Shown: piece after piece, positions 35,539 through 44,750 of the stretch
Layout: each line of letters begins with the position of its first letter
Numbering within the stretch: the stretch's first letter is position 1
NCBI GenBank assembly: GCA_002339675.1
Contig: DDKB01000023.1
Location: forward strand, 62,001 to 126,000
Reading direction: 5' to 3'
Source of the DNA: Stutzerimonas stutzeri
GTDB lineage: Bacteria; Pseudomonadota; Gammaproteobacteria; Pseudomonadales; Pseudomonadaceae
DNA: 64,000 bases
The notes under the pieces: generated by a model
Told to the model about the DNA's origin: nothing
The model's input: only the letters and a program-made list of their open reading frames with translations
Databases searched by the model: none
Program-made: the position numbers and the translations under genes

Positions 35539-36294
35539 GTGACGGGTTGGCTTGAGGCGGGACTGTGGGGGTTGCTCGCCGGCAGCGCACTACTCCTCGG
35601 CGCCGGCATCGGCTTTTTCATGAAGGTGCCTCAGCGTCTCGTCGCGGCAGTGATGGCATTTGGTAGCGGCGTGCTGATTTCCGCCCTGTCGTTCGAGCTG
35701 ATGGATAAGGCATTCCAACGCGGCGGGCTGGACTCAGCGGGGCTGGGATTTCTGGCAGGCGCGCTCGTCTATACCGGTGCCAATTGGGCTCTGTCGCGAT
35801 TTGGAGCCAAGCACCGCAAACGCTCCGGCGGTCAACAGGCATCGGAAACGGAGCAGACGGGCAGCGGCCTGTCGATCGCGCTGGGTGCATTGCTCGATGG
35901 CATTCCCGAGTCCATCGTGATCGGCCTGAGCCTGCTGCAAGGAGGCGCGGTCAGTATCGTCGCGGTGGCGGCGATCTTTCTGTCGAATTTTCCAGAAGGG
36001 CTTTCCAGCGCCGCCGGCATGAAAAAGGCCGGTCGGCACGGTCGCTACGTTTTCGGCGTCTGGGGCGGCATCGCGCTGGCTTCAGGAATCGCCGCGATTG
36101 CGGGGTACGTGCTGTTCACCGACAGTTCGCCGGATGTGGTAGCGGCCACCACGGCGGTCGCCGCGGGCGCAATCCTGGCCATGCTGGTCGATACCATGAT
36201 CCCCGAGGCATTCGACGAAACGCACGACTTTGCGGGCCTGATCACCGTGGCCGGCTTTCTCGTTGCATTCGGGTTGAGCAAGTTGGGCGGCTAA
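35539..36294 (+). CDS. ZIP-like divalent metal transporter family protein
   Basis: The 251-residue protein has about eight membrane helices and the ZIP layout, with a short hydrophilic loop (KHRKRSGGQQASETEQTGSG) between helices 3 and 4. Helix 4 reads ALGALLDGIPESIVIGLSLL and helix 5 FLSNFPEGLSSAAGM. The usual metal-binding His of helix 4 (HNxPEG) is replaced by Asp in LDGIPES, so metal choice may differ from zinc-type ZIPs. The start is a GTG at 35539 with GGGAGGG upstream; the frame is open for 82 codons further 5'. Confidence 0.82.
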   Translation: MTGWLEAGLWGLLAGSALLLGAGIGFFMKVPQRLVAAVMAFGSGVLISALSFELMDKAFQRGGLDSAGLGFLAGALVYTGANWALSRFGAKHRKRSGGQQASETEQTGSGLSIALGALLDGIPESIVIGLSLLQGGAVSIVAVAAIFLSNFPEGLSSAAGMKKAGRHGRYVFGVWGGIALASGIAAIAGYVLFTDSSPDVVAATTAVAAGAILAMLVDTMIPEAFDETHDFAGLITVAGFLVAFGLSKLGG

Positions 36295-36375
36295 TGCCTG
36301 TGTCGAGGGCGGTCAGCCACGGTTGCCAGCCTGCCGCCGCATCAAGCCATGGCATCGGCTACCGCCGCACCAGCG

Positions 36376-37239
36376 CTAGTCACGCAGCAGCGACAACTGT
36401 GGCTCGTGCGGCCTCGCCGTCATCTCCAGGCGCGGGAGCCCCGGCAGCCGATGCGCGAGTAGCCGGTGAAAGCGCAGTGCCAGATCGGGCGCCAGCCGAT
36501 TGTCCGGCGTGTGCAGGTAGACATGCGGACGCTTGCCCGCCTCGATCCACCCCGCCACCTTGTCCAGCCAGGGCGCGAGAAAGCGATCGTTGTGTGCCAG
36601 CTCAGGATGCCCGACGAAGCGCAGCTGCGGCGATTGACCGAAGGCTGCGGGCCGCACCGGCAACCGCGGCTTCTTGACCTGCGCATGGCGCACGGCGGCG
36701 TCGGCGGTCTGGCAGCTGAACAGTGCGCGCGTGTCCATGCAGATCCGCTCGACGCCGCGCTCGAGGAGCAGGCGATTGAGGGCGCGCTCCTCGTCGCCGC
36801 GGGCAAAGAACGCGGCGTGGCGCACCTCCACCGCGAGCGGCCGGTCGAGTATCTCGATCAGCTGGGCGAGTTCGGCGAGACGGGTCGGACCGAAGCTTGC
36901 CGGCAGTTGCAGCCAGAACGGCGTGATCCGCGCCGCCAGCGGAGCCATCAAGGTGCGGAATGCGAGGATCAGCTCGCCGGCGTCACCCAGATCCGGCGCC
37001 TGGCTAATCTCGCGTGGCAACTTGGCGCAAAAACGAAACCCTTCCGGCATCAGCGCCGCCCACCGCTCCACCGTTCCGGCAGCGGGCCAGGCATAGAGTG
37101 TGGTGTTCCCCTCCACCGTGTTGAACACCGAGCAGTAGCGCGCAAGGAACTCGCTGGGCGGTACGCCGTGCGGGTACAGCGAACCGCGCCAGGCAGCATC
37201 GCTCCAGGACGGGCAACCGAGAAAGTAGGGAAGCGGCAC
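36376..37239 (-). CDS. DUF72 family protein (second of two)
   Basis: The 287-residue protein has the DUF72 pattern: LGCPSWSDAAWRGSLYPHGV, FNTVEGNTTLYAWPAAGTVE, FCAKLPREISQAPDL, LQLPASFGPTRLAELAQLIE and a late HVYLHTPDN. It is longer than the DUF72 protein at 12373-13098 and only distantly similar in the variable parts, so they are paralogs of different subgroups. There is no good ribosome-binding site before the ATG at 37239. It begins 17 bp after the stop of the gene at 37257-37619 and may be translated with it. Confidence 0.87.
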   Translation of the reverse strand: MPLPYFLGCPSWSDAAWRGSLYPHGVPPSEFLARYCSVFNTVEGNTTLYAWPAAGTVERWAALMPEGFRFCAKLPREISQAPDLGDAGELILAFRTLMAPLAARITPFWLQLPASFGPTRLAELAQLIEILDRPLAVEVRHAAFFARGDEERALNRLLLERGVERICMDTRALFSCQTADAAVRHAQVKKPRLPVRPAAFGQSPQLRFVGHPELAHNDRFLAPWLDKVAGWIEAGKRPHVYLHTPDNRLAPDLALRFHRLLAHRLPGLPRLEMTARPHEPQLSLLRD

Positions 37240-37256
37240 GCGCGGTGGTCCACGCC

Positions 37257-37619
37257 TCAGGCGTAGAGATCCAGCCCAAGTACCTCATGGGCATCAAGAT
37301 CGGCTGTGAAGCCGGCTGTGGTGCCGTAGCTCTGCAGTGCCTGGGAAGCGCGGCTGGTGAGCGGTCGCTCCATCATGGCTTCGAAGCGCGCCGGCATGAA
37401 GTCGCCGGAGATCACCGAGCCGAAGTCTGATGATTCCGTACGGCTGCGGCGAGAGAGGTGTTCGTAGGTGGCGTCCGGCTGGCTCGACGGCGTGACAATC
37501 GACTCGCGAGCCTGCTCCGCGGCCCGTTCGCTCTCGCGATAGGGGACTGGCGCACTGCCACGCTGGGCAGGACGCTCGATGGGATAGGCGGAGGGGGCGA
37601 GACCGTTGAGGCGCATCAT
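37257..37619 (-). CDS. Uncharacterised small protein
   Basis: The 120-residue protein starts MMRLNGLAPSAYPIERPAQR and is rich in Ser, Arg, Ala and Glu. A C-terminal FMPARFEAMMERPLTSRASQ is followed by TADLDAHEVLGLDLYA. No signal peptide or membrane helix is visible and much of it may be disordered. CAGGTGA lies just before the double ATG. I recognise no family. It lies between tsaB and DUF72 in the same direction with short gaps (58 and 17 bp). Confidence 0.65.
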   Translation of the reverse strand: MMRLNGLAPSAYPIERPAQRGSAPVPYRESERAAEQARESIVTPSSQPDATYEHLSRRSRTESSDFGSVISGDFMPARFEAMMERPLTSRASQALQSYGTTAGFTADLDAHEVLGLDLYA

Positions 37620-37677
37620 TCACCTGTTCAAGTTCGGCGACTCTAGCGAGCCGATCTGAAATTGGCAATGCCGCTGG

Positions 37678-38355
37678 TCACCGCAGGGCTTTCGGAGTGG
37701 CGACGTTGTCGCGCAGGTAGATCGGCTGTGCCGCGTCGGCCTCCACCGCTTCCCCGCGCCGCCAGGCAAAACCGGCCAGCTCGAGCAGGTCCTGAGCATG
37801 CGGAAGCAGGGCTGAATCCACCGCGCAGGGCTGCACGGCGAGCCGCGCGCCATAGCCCCAACCCGTGCCCGCGCCGAACCACTCGCCTGCGCTGTGGCGT
37901 GGCAGCTTGACTTGCTCCGGCGGCAACACGGCTTCGAGGTCACACAGCTGCATCTCGCCGTCGTGGGAGCGGTAGCAGCCCCAATAGACCTCGTCCATGC
38001 GCGCATCGATGGCGACCGCAACCTGACGGGCGCCCTGCTCGCGATGCGCGCGCTGCGCAATCGTCGCCAGGGTCGAGACCGGCACTACCGGCCGTTGCAA
38101 CGCGAACGCCAGGCCCTGCACCACGCCCACGGCGATTCGCACGCCGGTAAACGCACCGGGACCACGCCCGAACGCCAGCGCATCGACAGCCGACAGCGCA
38201 ATGCCCGCCTCGCCCAGCAAGGCCTGGATCATCGGCAGCAGCCGCTGTGCATGGAGCCGCGGAATCACTTCGTACTGACTCAGCACGCGCCCTTCATGCA
38301 GCAGCGCAACGGAGCAGGCTTCGGTGGCGGTATCCAGGGCCAGCAGCGTGGTCAT
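37678..38355 (-). CDS. tsaB: tRNA threonylcarbamoyladenosine synthesis protein TsaB
   Basis: The 225-residue ASKHA-fold protein starts TTLLALDTATEACSVALLHE. It contains AFGRGPGAFTGVRIAVGVVQ and VAIDARMDEVYWGCY, typical of TsaB (YeaZ). It partners TsaD and TsaE in making the t6A37 modification of ANN-decoding tRNAs. The ATG at 38355 is used; a TTG two codons earlier gives a longer frame. The gene follows adk at a distance of 132 bp, with the adk terminator between. Confidence 0.93.
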   Translation of the reverse strand: MTTLLALDTATEACSVALLHEGRVLSQYEVIPRLHAQRLLPMIQALLGEAGIALSAVDALAFGRGPGAFTGVRIAVGVVQGLAFALQRPVVPVSTLATIAQRAHREQGARQVAVAIDARMDEVYWGCYRSHDGEMQLCDLEAVLPPEQVKLPRHSAGEWFGAGTGWGYGARLAVQPCAVDSALLPHAQDLLELAGFAWRRGEAVEADAAQPIYLRDNVATPKALR

Positions 38356-38443
38356 CGGCAAGTCCGGTCAGTGAAAAAAGGGCGGCGATTGTATCAGTTG
38401 CCGCGACAGGCGATCAGCACTGCCCCAACGCGGGCGGCACACA

Positions 38444-38469
38444 TGAAAACGGCCCGCAAGCGGGCCGTT
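38444..38469 (-). terminator. Rho-independent terminator after adk
   Basis: AACGGCCCG (38448-38456) and CGGGCCGTT (38461-38469) form a perfect stem with a 4-nt loop. On the minus strand it is followed by TTTTC, 18 bp beyond the adk stop. Confidence 0.85.
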
Positions 38470-38487
38470 GAAATAGCTCGGACGTGA

Positions 38488-39135
38488 TCAGCTGAGTGCG
38501 GCCATCACTTTGTCCGTGATGGCTTCCACCGAGCCGACACCTTCGACGCGGCTGCACTTGGGCTTGCCCTGGGCGGCTTCGAGCTGCTGGTAGAACGCGA
38601 CCAGCGGCTTGGTCTGGGAGTGGTACAGGCTCAGGCGATGCCGGATGGTCTCTTCCAGGTCGTCCTTGCGCTGGATCAGCTCCTCGCCGGTCAGGTCATC
38701 CACGCCCGCAACTTTTGGCGGGTTGTGCTCGGTGTGGTAGACCCGGCCGGAAGCCGGGTGCACGCGACGGCCGGACAAGCGACCGACGATCTCTTCGTCG
38801 TCCACGGCGATCTCGAGCACATGGTCAAGCTCGACACCGGCATCACGCAGCGCTTCGGCCTGAGGGATGGTCCGCGGGAAGCCGTCGAACAGGAACCCGT
38901 TAGCACAATCAGACTGCTGCAAGCGCTCCTTGATGAGCGCGATGATGATCTCGTCGGAGACCAGGCCGCCGCTGTCCATCACGTCCTTGACCTGCAGGCC
39001 CAGCGGGGTGCCGGCCTTGACCGCAGCGCGCAGCATGTCGCCGGTGGAGATTTGCGGGATGGCGAACTTCTCGGTGATGAAGCGAGCCTGTGTGCCTTTC
39101 CCGGCACCGGGCGCTCCCAGCAAAATGACGCGCAT
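38488..39135 (-). CDS. adk: Adenylate kinase
   Basis: The 215-residue protein starts MRVILLGAPGAGKGTQARFI (P-loop). It has QISTGDMLRAAVKAGTPLG, GFLFDGFPRT and a long LID (GRLSGRRVHPASGRVYHTEH) without zinc cysteines. It interconverts ATP+AMP and 2 ADP. GAGGA lies 8 nt before the ATG at 39135; the frame extends upstream without support. Its place between ppc and tsaB is the usual Pseudomonas order. Confidence 0.97.
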   Translation of the reverse strand: MRVILLGAPGAGKGTQARFITEKFAIPQISTGDMLRAAVKAGTPLGLQVKDVMDSGGLVSDEIIIALIKERLQQSDCANGFLFDGFPRTIPQAEALRDAGVELDHVLEIAVDDEEIVGRLSGRRVHPASGRVYHTEHNPPKVAGVDDLTGEELIQRKDDLEETIRHRLSLYHSQTKPLVAFYQQLEAAQGKPKCSRVEGVGSVEAITDKVMAALS

Positions 39136-39391
39136 GGAGTGATCCTCGAGTTTGCAAAAATGGATGTCGCCAGGGGCGATGCGGTGCACCCTGCCCCCTG
39201 GCGAATCAAAAATTCTGGTTTGCCGCCATGCGACAAAAGGTTGACCACGATACACAGCGCACAGAACCCAGACAAGCGGCCCCCGGCGGCGCCCAAGCGC
39301 CCGCCGGGCGCGGCATCGGTTGGCGCGCGGCGCTCCCGGCAACGGTCAGCCGAACACTGTGCGGGCACCTGCCGCGGCGCGGCTGCAGGGC

Positions 39392-42028
39392 TCAACCGGT
39401 GTTGCGCAACCCCGCAGCGATGCCGGCGACGCTGACCAGCAGGGCTTGCTCCAGCGGGCTTTCAGGCGGGTTCTTCTGCTGCCTGGAGCGCGCCAGCAAC
39501 TCGGTCTGCATCAGGTGCAGCGGATCGAGGTAGGTGTTGCGCAGGCTGAAGGCCTCCAGGGTCGTCGGGCTATGGCCGAGCAGCTCCGACTGACCGGTCA
39601 GCGCGCGCACCGCCTCGACCGCCTGCGACAATCGGTCACGCAGCGCCTGCCCCAGTGGCTGCAGCGACGGGCTGACCAGCCGCTCGTCGTAGCGCCGGGC
39701 AATGTCTGCGTCGGCCTTGGCCAGCACCATTTCCAGCATGTCGATGCGCGTGGTGAAGAACGGCCAGTGCGCGCGCATTTGCTTGAGCCGGTCGCCGTCG
39801 CCGCGCTTCAGGGCCGCCTCCAGCGCCTGCTCCCAGCCGAGCCACGCCGGCAGCATGAGGCGGGTCTGGGTCCAGGCGAAGATCCAGGGGATCGCCCGCA
39901 GGCTCTCCACACCGCCCTCCCGTCGCTTGGCCGGGCGGCTGCCCAGGGGCAGGCGGCCAAGTTCCTGCTCCGGCGTCGCCTGGCGAAAATACTCGACAAA
40001 CTGCGGGTGGTCGCGCACCACGCCGCGGTAGGCGCTGACGCCCGTCGCGGCCAACTGCTCCATGGTGTCGCGCCAGTCCGGCTCCGGTGGTGGCGGTGGC
40101 AGCAGGGTGGCCTCGAGCACCGCAGCCAGGTAGAGACTGAGGTTCTGCTCGGCAATATCCGGCAGGCCGAACTTGAAGCGAATCATCTCGCCCTGCTCGG
40201 TGGTCCGGAAACGCCCGGCTACCGAGCCTGGCGGCTGCGACAGGATCGCCGCATGCGCCGGGCCGCCGCCACGTCCCACGGTGCCGCCGCGGCCGTGGAA
40301 CAGCAGCAGTTCGACCTGGTGCGCCCTGCAAATCTCCACCAGGCTCTCCTGGGCGCGGTATTGCGCCCAGGCGGCCGCCGTAGTGCCGGCGTCCTTGGCC
40401 GAATCGGAATAGCCGATCATGACTTCCTGCGGCCCGTGCAACCGTTGGCGGTAGCCGGGCAGGCTCAGTAGGCGCTCGATAGCCGGGCCCGCGTTGTTCA
40501 GGTCGTCCAGCGTCTCGAAAAGCGGTACCACCCGCATCGGCCGTTGCAGACCCGCCTCCTTGAGCAGCAGCTGGACCGCCAGCACGTCCGAAGCACCACG
40601 CGCCATGGAGATGACATACGAACCAAGCGACGCGCCTGGCGCGTTTGCGACGACCCGGCAGGTGTCCAGCACCTCGGCGCTCTCGGCCGACGGCTGGAAA
40701 TGCGGTGGCAACAATGGACGTCGGTTGTTCAATTCCCGCTGGAGAAACTCGAGACGCTTCGCCTCGTCCCACTGATCGTAACGGCCAAGCCCGAGGTAGT
40801 CGGTGATCTCGGCCATGGCGGCGCCATGGCGCGCGCCGTCCTGGCGTACGTCCAGACGCACCAGATACAGGCCGAACGCCGCCGCTCGGCGCAGTGTGTC
40901 GAGCAGATCGCCGTCGGCGATCATGCCCATGCCGCAGGCATGCAGCGAGTGGTAGCACAGCTCCAGCGGCTCGCGCAGGTCGCGGTTGTCCACCAGCACT
41001 GCCGCCGGCGCCGGCCGATCCTCTTCGATGGCGGCGCTGGCCCAGTCGCGGGTGATCTGCAGCCTTTCGCGCACGCCTTTGAGCAGCGCCCGGTACGGTT
41101 CGGCCGTTTCGCCGGTCTGGCGCAGCAGCTCGGCACTGGCGGTCTGCATGGACAGGGCCGTGATCAGCCCCTCGATGTCGCGCAGGAACAGGTCGGCAGC
41201 GACCCAGCGCGCCAGCAGCAGCACCTCGCGCGTGACCTTGGCCGTCACGTTGGGATTGCCGTCACGGTCGCCGCCCATCCAGGAGGCGAAACGGATCGGC
41301 GCGGCCTCGAGCGGCAGGTGCAGGCCGGTACTGCGGGCAAGCGCCTGGTCGGTCTGGCGCAACACGTTCGGCAGCGCCTGCCACAGCGAATTCTCGATCA
41401 CCGCGAAGCCCCACTTCGCCTCCTCCACCGGGGTCGGTCGGCTGCGGCGAATCTCCTCGGTGTGCCAGGCTTCGGCAACCAGCCGCTGCAGGCGAAGTTC
41501 GATCTTGCCCAGTTCCGCCGCGCCCAGGTCGGTGTGGTCGCGCGCGGCCAGCTGCGCAGCAATGGCGTCGTACTTCTGGATCAGGGTGCGCCGCGAGACC
41601 TCGGTAGGGTGCGCGGTCAGCACCAGTTCGATATCCAGCCGGCCGACCTGGCGGGCGAGGAACTCCTGGTCGAACCCTTCGCCCTTGAGCCGTTCCAGCA
41701 GGCCGCCCAGGGCACCGGCCTCGAACGCCGCCGGCTCGTCCGGCCGCCGCCGGCGTACCTGGTGATACTGCTCGGCGATGTTGGCCAGGTTGAGAAACTG
41801 GTTGAAGGCGCGCGTCATCGGCAGCAGCTCGTCATCAGCCAGGCCGTCGAGCGTATCGCGCAGCTGCCGCGCCCCGTCCGCAGACCCCCGACGCGCGGCC
41901 TTGGCCCCCTTGCGAATGCGTTCGATCTTGTCGAAGAACGCGTCGCCATGCTGGGCACGGATGGTGTTGCCCAGCAGTTCGCCGAGCAGGTGAACGTTCT
42001 CGCGCAGTCGCGCATCGATCTTCGCCAT
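39392..42028 (-). CDS. ppc: Phosphoenolpyruvate carboxylase
   Basis: The 878-residue enzyme has the two catalytic signatures: VLTAHPTEVSRRTL (catalytic His near residue 138) and VMIGYSDSAKDAG (Lys, near 545). It also has the glycine-rich FHGRGGTVGRGGGP loop and the C-terminal LRNTG end that is invariant in the family. It forms oxaloacetate from PEP and bicarbonate to refill the TCA cycle. GGGAG and AGGA lie upstream of the ATG at 42028. Confidence 0.97.
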   Translation of the reverse strand: MAKIDARLRENVHLLGELLGNTIRAQHGDAFFDKIERIRKGAKAARRGSADGARQLRDTLDGLADDELLPMTRAFNQFLNLANIAEQYHQVRRRRPDEPAAFEAGALGGLLERLKGEGFDQEFLARQVGRLDIELVLTAHPTEVSRRTLIQKYDAIAAQLAARDHTDLGAAELGKIELRLQRLVAEAWHTEEIRRSRPTPVEEAKWGFAVIENSLWQALPNVLRQTDQALARSTGLHLPLEAAPIRFASWMGGDRDGNPNVTAKVTREVLLLARWVAADLFLRDIEGLITALSMQTASAELLRQTGETAEPYRALLKGVRERLQITRDWASAAIEEDRPAPAAVLVDNRDLREPLELCYHSLHACGMGMIADGDLLDTLRRAAAFGLYLVRLDVRQDGARHGAAMAEITDYLGLGRYDQWDEAKRLEFLQRELNNRRPLLPPHFQPSAESAEVLDTCRVVANAPGASLGSYVISMARGASDVLAVQLLLKEAGLQRPMRVVPLFETLDDLNNAGPAIERLLSLPGYRQRLHGPQEVMIGYSDSAKDAGTTAAAWAQYRAQESLVEICRAHQVELLLFHGRGGTVGRGGGPAHAAILSQPPGSVAGRFRTTEQGEMIRFKFGLPDIAEQNLSLYLAAVLEATLLPPPPPEPDWRDTMEQLAATGVSAYRGVVRDHPQFVEYFRQATPEQELGRLPLGSRPAKRREGGVESLRAIPWIFAWTQTRLMLPAWLGWEQALEAALKRGDGDRLKQMRAHWPFFTTRIDMLEMVLAKADADIARRYDERLVSPSLQPLGQALRDRLSQAVEAVRALTGQSELLGHSPTTLEAFSLRNTYLDPLHLMQTELLARSRQQKNPPESPLEQALLVSVAGIAAGLRNTG

Positions 42029-42224
42029 GTTCCTGTCTCCCGGACAGCAGCTGTCAGTGCGCAACCGATATGCAACCGGAGCTGAACGGCTACGCTGTTG
42101 GAACCCTCCAAACAGAGTGCCCAGCGCGCTCGCCGAAGACAAGGCATCTGGTAGCTGAGCCCTTCGGTGATCGCACGCAAGTCAGCCAACAACGCTCGCC
42201 ACGCCGAGCTAAGGATGTCGCGAA

Positions 42225-42566
42225 ATGAAAATCTCTGAACTGGTCCGTGAATGGGAAAGCAGCGCCACCGGGCGAATGAGCAGCACCCGCTACAGCATTC
42301 CACTGGACGTGGAGAGCGCCGCGCGACTGGCCGCCCTGGCCGAGATGTACCCCAAGCGCAGCACCGAGGAGCTGCTCGGGGAACTGGTGGGCGCCGCACT
42401 CGAGGCAATCGAAACCAGTCTGCCTTACCAGCGCGGCTCGAAGGTGATTTCCACCGACGAACAAGGCGACCCCATCTACGAGGACATCGGGCCGACGCCG
42501 CGCTTCCTCGCGCTCTCGCGCAAGCATCTGGAGCGTCTGCTGGCCGAACAGAACGCGCAATCCTGA
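42225..42566 (+). CDS. Uncharacterised protein next to ppc (PA3688-like position)
   Basis: The 113-residue protein starts MKISELVREWESSATGRMSS and has a central helical part (VESAARLAALAEMYPKRSTE) that resembles a ribbon-helix-helix or short helical bundle. The C terminus is charged. A YSIPLDVESAARLAALAEM stretch would suit an RHH DNA-binding fold, but this is weak. AAGGA lies upstream. The gene is divergent from ppc, as I recall for P. aeruginosa PA3688; no function is known to me. Confidence 0.75.
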   Translation: MKISELVREWESSATGRMSSTRYSIPLDVESAARLAALAEMYPKRSTEELLGELVGAALEAIETSLPYQRGSKVISTDEQGDPIYEDIGPTPRFLALSRKHLERLLAEQNAQS

Positions 42567-42805
42567 CGTCCATTGCCCCGGCGCGGCCGGTCGGGCTGCG
42601 GTAGCGCAACGCTCCGGCCTGCGCGCTCCTGCGCGGCACCGAACGGTCTGGGCCGCCGCTTGCAGACAACCTCCGCGCAATCCAACTGGAACGATTGCCG
42701 TCCGATGGCCTCACAAAAACATGCCCGTTCTGATTGCCGAGGCCAGTTAAACGCTCGGCACGCGGCCCGCGGGCACTGTTCTCGACATCCACTTGGAGAC
42801 TGGCC

Positions 42806-43204
42806 ATGAATATGAACACCACCGAAAGCCCCCTATCGCGATTTCAGCTGCCCAAGCTGGCCGCTGTAGCCCTGGGAGGACTGCTGCTGGTTGGCTGTGC
42901 CGGCAATCCACCGAACGAACAGTTCGCCGTCACCGAGTCGGCCGTACGTAGCGCAGTCAGCTCCGGTGCGACCCAATACGCTCCGGTCGACATGCGCGCC
43001 GCCCAGGAGAAGTGGAAAGAGGCCGAGCTGGCCATGCAGAAGGAAAATTACGACAAGGCCCGCAAGCTCGCCGAACAGGCCGAGTGGGACGCCCGCGTCG
43101 CCGAACGCAAGGCCCAGGCCGCCAAGGCCCAGAAAGCCGTGGAAGATGCCCAAAAGGGGATCCAGGAGCTGCGCGAGGAAAGCATGCGTGGCCTGCAGCA
43201 GTGA
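42806..43204 (+). CDS. DUF4398 lipoprotein (PA3691-like)
   Basis: The 132-residue protein has a lipoprotein signal with lipobox LLVGC (cysteine near residue 31). A helical DUF4398 domain follows, rich in Ala, Glu, Lys and Gln (QEKWKEAELAMQKENYDKAR, AEQAEWDARVAERKAQAAKA) and probably forming a coiled coil. It lies 47 bp before the OmpA-like lipoprotein, which has a similar coiled-coil segment after its own signal. The two are likely co-expressed and may interact in the outer membrane. GGAG lies upstream of the ATG at 42806. Confidence 0.85.
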   Translation: MNMNTTESPLSRFQLPKLAAVALGGLLLVGCAGNPPNEQFAVTESAVRSAVSSGATQYAPVDMRAAQEKWKEAELAMQKENYDKARKLAEQAEWDARVAERKAQAAKAQKAVEDAQKGIQELREESMRGLQQ

Positions 43205-43251
43205 TTTCGCCCTTCCTTCCCGCCTTTCCCTTCAGTAGAGGATGAACCGAC

Positions 43252-44055
43252 ATGCATAAGCTAGTAGCCATTCCCACCGCGATCGCCATGAGCATTGGCC
43301 TGGCGGCCTGTTCGTCGCAGCCCAACCAGAATCTGGAAACCGCCCGTACCGAGTTCGCCGCGCTGCAAAGCAATCCGCTGTCGCAGAAATACGCCGCGCT
43401 GGAAACCCAGGACGCCAGCAAGCAGCTGGACAAGGCCAACGATGCCTACCTGAACGACGCCGACGAGGAACGCGTCGACCAGCTGGCATACCTGGCCAAC
43501 CGTCGTATCGACCTGGCGGAGCAAACCATCGAGCTGCGCAAGGCCGAGGAACAGATCGACGAAGCCTCCACCAAGCGTGCCCAGGCGCGCCTGGAGTCGC
43601 GCGAAGCCATGCTCAAGCGTCAGCAGGACGAAATCCGCAAGCTGCAACAGGACCTGCAGGCCAAGCAGACCGAACGCGGCACGCTGGTCACCTTCGGCGA
43701 CGTCCTGTTCGACTTGGATAAGGCTAACCTCAAGCCGGCCGGCATGCGCGACGTACAGAAACTCGCTGAGTTCCTCAATGAGAACCCTGATCGCAAGATC
43801 ATGGTCGAGGGGTATACCGACAGCACCGGATCGGACGCATACAACCTGAAGCTGTCGGAGCGCCGCGCCGAGGCAGTGCGCCGTGCCCTGACACGCGCCG
43901 GGGTCGATGCCCAGCGCATCCAGACCGTCGGCTACGGCGAGGAATACCCGGTGGCCAGCAACGACACGCCGGCCAGTCGCGCCATGAACCGCCGCGTGGA
44001 AGTCACCATTTCCAACGACGACAAGCGCGTCGCGCCACGTTCGTCGATGCAGTGA
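43252..44055 (+). CDS. lptF: OmpA-family outer-membrane lipoprotein (LptF-like)
   Basis: The 267-residue protein has a lipoprotein signal (MSIGLAAC), a DUF4398-like helical/coiled-coil region to about residue 140, and a C-terminal OmpA peptidoglycan-binding domain. The domain contains FGDVLFDLDKANLKPAGM, IMVEGYTDSTGSDAYNLKLS, RRAEAVRRALTRAGV and a RAMNRRVEVTI end. The Asp and Arg that hold diaminopimelate are present (TDSTGS, NRRVE). It matches P. aeruginosa LptF (PA3692) in order and layout. It would tether the outer membrane to peptidoglycan. AGAGGA lies upstream. Confidence 0.88.
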   Translation: MHKLVAIPTAIAMSIGLAACSSQPNQNLETARTEFAALQSNPLSQKYAALETQDASKQLDKANDAYLNDADEERVDQLAYLANRRIDLAEQTIELRKAEEQIDEASTKRAQARLESREAMLKRQQDEIRKLQQDLQAKQTERGTLVTFGDVLFDLDKANLKPAGMRDVQKLAEFLNENPDRKIMVEGYTDSTGSDAYNLKLSERRAEAVRRALTRAGVDAQRIQTVGYGEEYPVASNDTPASRAMNRRVEVTISNDDKRVAPRSSMQ

Positions 44056-44109
44056 TCGCCAATGCGTAGTCGCACGGTCAACGTTGACGACCGCCGACAC
44101 CGCACGCAC

Positions 44110-44138
44110 AGCCCGCCACGATGATGGCGGGCTTTTTC
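44110..44138 (+). terminator. Rho-independent terminator after lptF-like gene
   Basis: AGCCCGCCA (44110-44118) pairs with TGGCGGGCT (44125-44133) across a 6-nt loop, followed by TTTT. It would also face the end of the minus-strand gene at 44171. Confidence 0.9.
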
Positions 44139-44170
44139 GTGCCAGGCGCGGTGCAGGTCACGGCTTTATC

Positions 44171-44509
44171 TCACGGCCGGGTCGTCGGCGCCTCGGCCGG
44201 CGGGGCGTCCTGACCGACGCAGCGGATCGCACGCTTGCGGTTGTCCACCAGCACGCCGGTCAGGCCCTTCTGCTCGGTGTCGAACAGCACCAACACCCCG
44301 TCGATGCACTGGGCCACCTGCGGCGCCGGCGTGAGCGACACGCGATAGTCCTCGCCGGGAACTGTCTTGAGCATGGTGTAGTCGGCCAGCAGCAAGGCAT
44401 CCTCGGGCTTGGCGATGTGCACATAGCCGTAGTAGGAGAGCACGGCTACGGTGCCGATGACGCTGCCGATAGCGGTGAGGATCAGCGGGATGGGATTGCG
44501 TTCGGACAT
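44171..44509 (-). CDS. Small membrane-anchored protein (PA3693-like)
   Basis: The 112-residue protein starts MSERNPIPLILTAIGSVIGT, with one N-terminal membrane helix (residues about 7-30). A soluble domain follows with two cysteines (QVAQCIDGVLVLF and RAIRCVGQD) that could form a disulfide, and a Pro-rich end. The topology would place the domain in the periplasm. I recognise no family. It converges on lptF. The ribosome-binding site before the ATG at 44509 is poor. Confidence 0.72.
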   Translation of the reverse strand: MSERNPIPLILTAIGSVIGTVAVLSYYGYVHIAKPEDALLLADYTMLKTVPGEDYRVSLTPAPQVAQCIDGVLVLFDTEQKGLTGVLVDNRKRAIRCVGQDAPPAEAPTTRP

Positions 44510-44750
44510 GGAGGGAGGCGCCTGATCATCAAGGGGGCGGCATTGTCGCAAAAATCGTCCGGCAAACGCCAAGGCCAGATGGCCGCGCCGCGTCCCGCCT
44601 GCCCGCCGCCTGCCCCGCACGGTTCGCGCCGAGTGATCACGCGTCATCGCCGGCATCGATAGCGCTTCCCTGCGCGGCGCTCAGTCAGGATGGTAGGAGC
44701 CTGGCGCGCACCGCATCGCACCCTCGCATCCAGACACAGGGCCAACACCC

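Noticed and set aside
40544..42085. 513-codon plus-strand open frame antisense to ppc
   Set aside because: The ppc frame is a clear full-length match; the antisense frame has no domain and no start signal.
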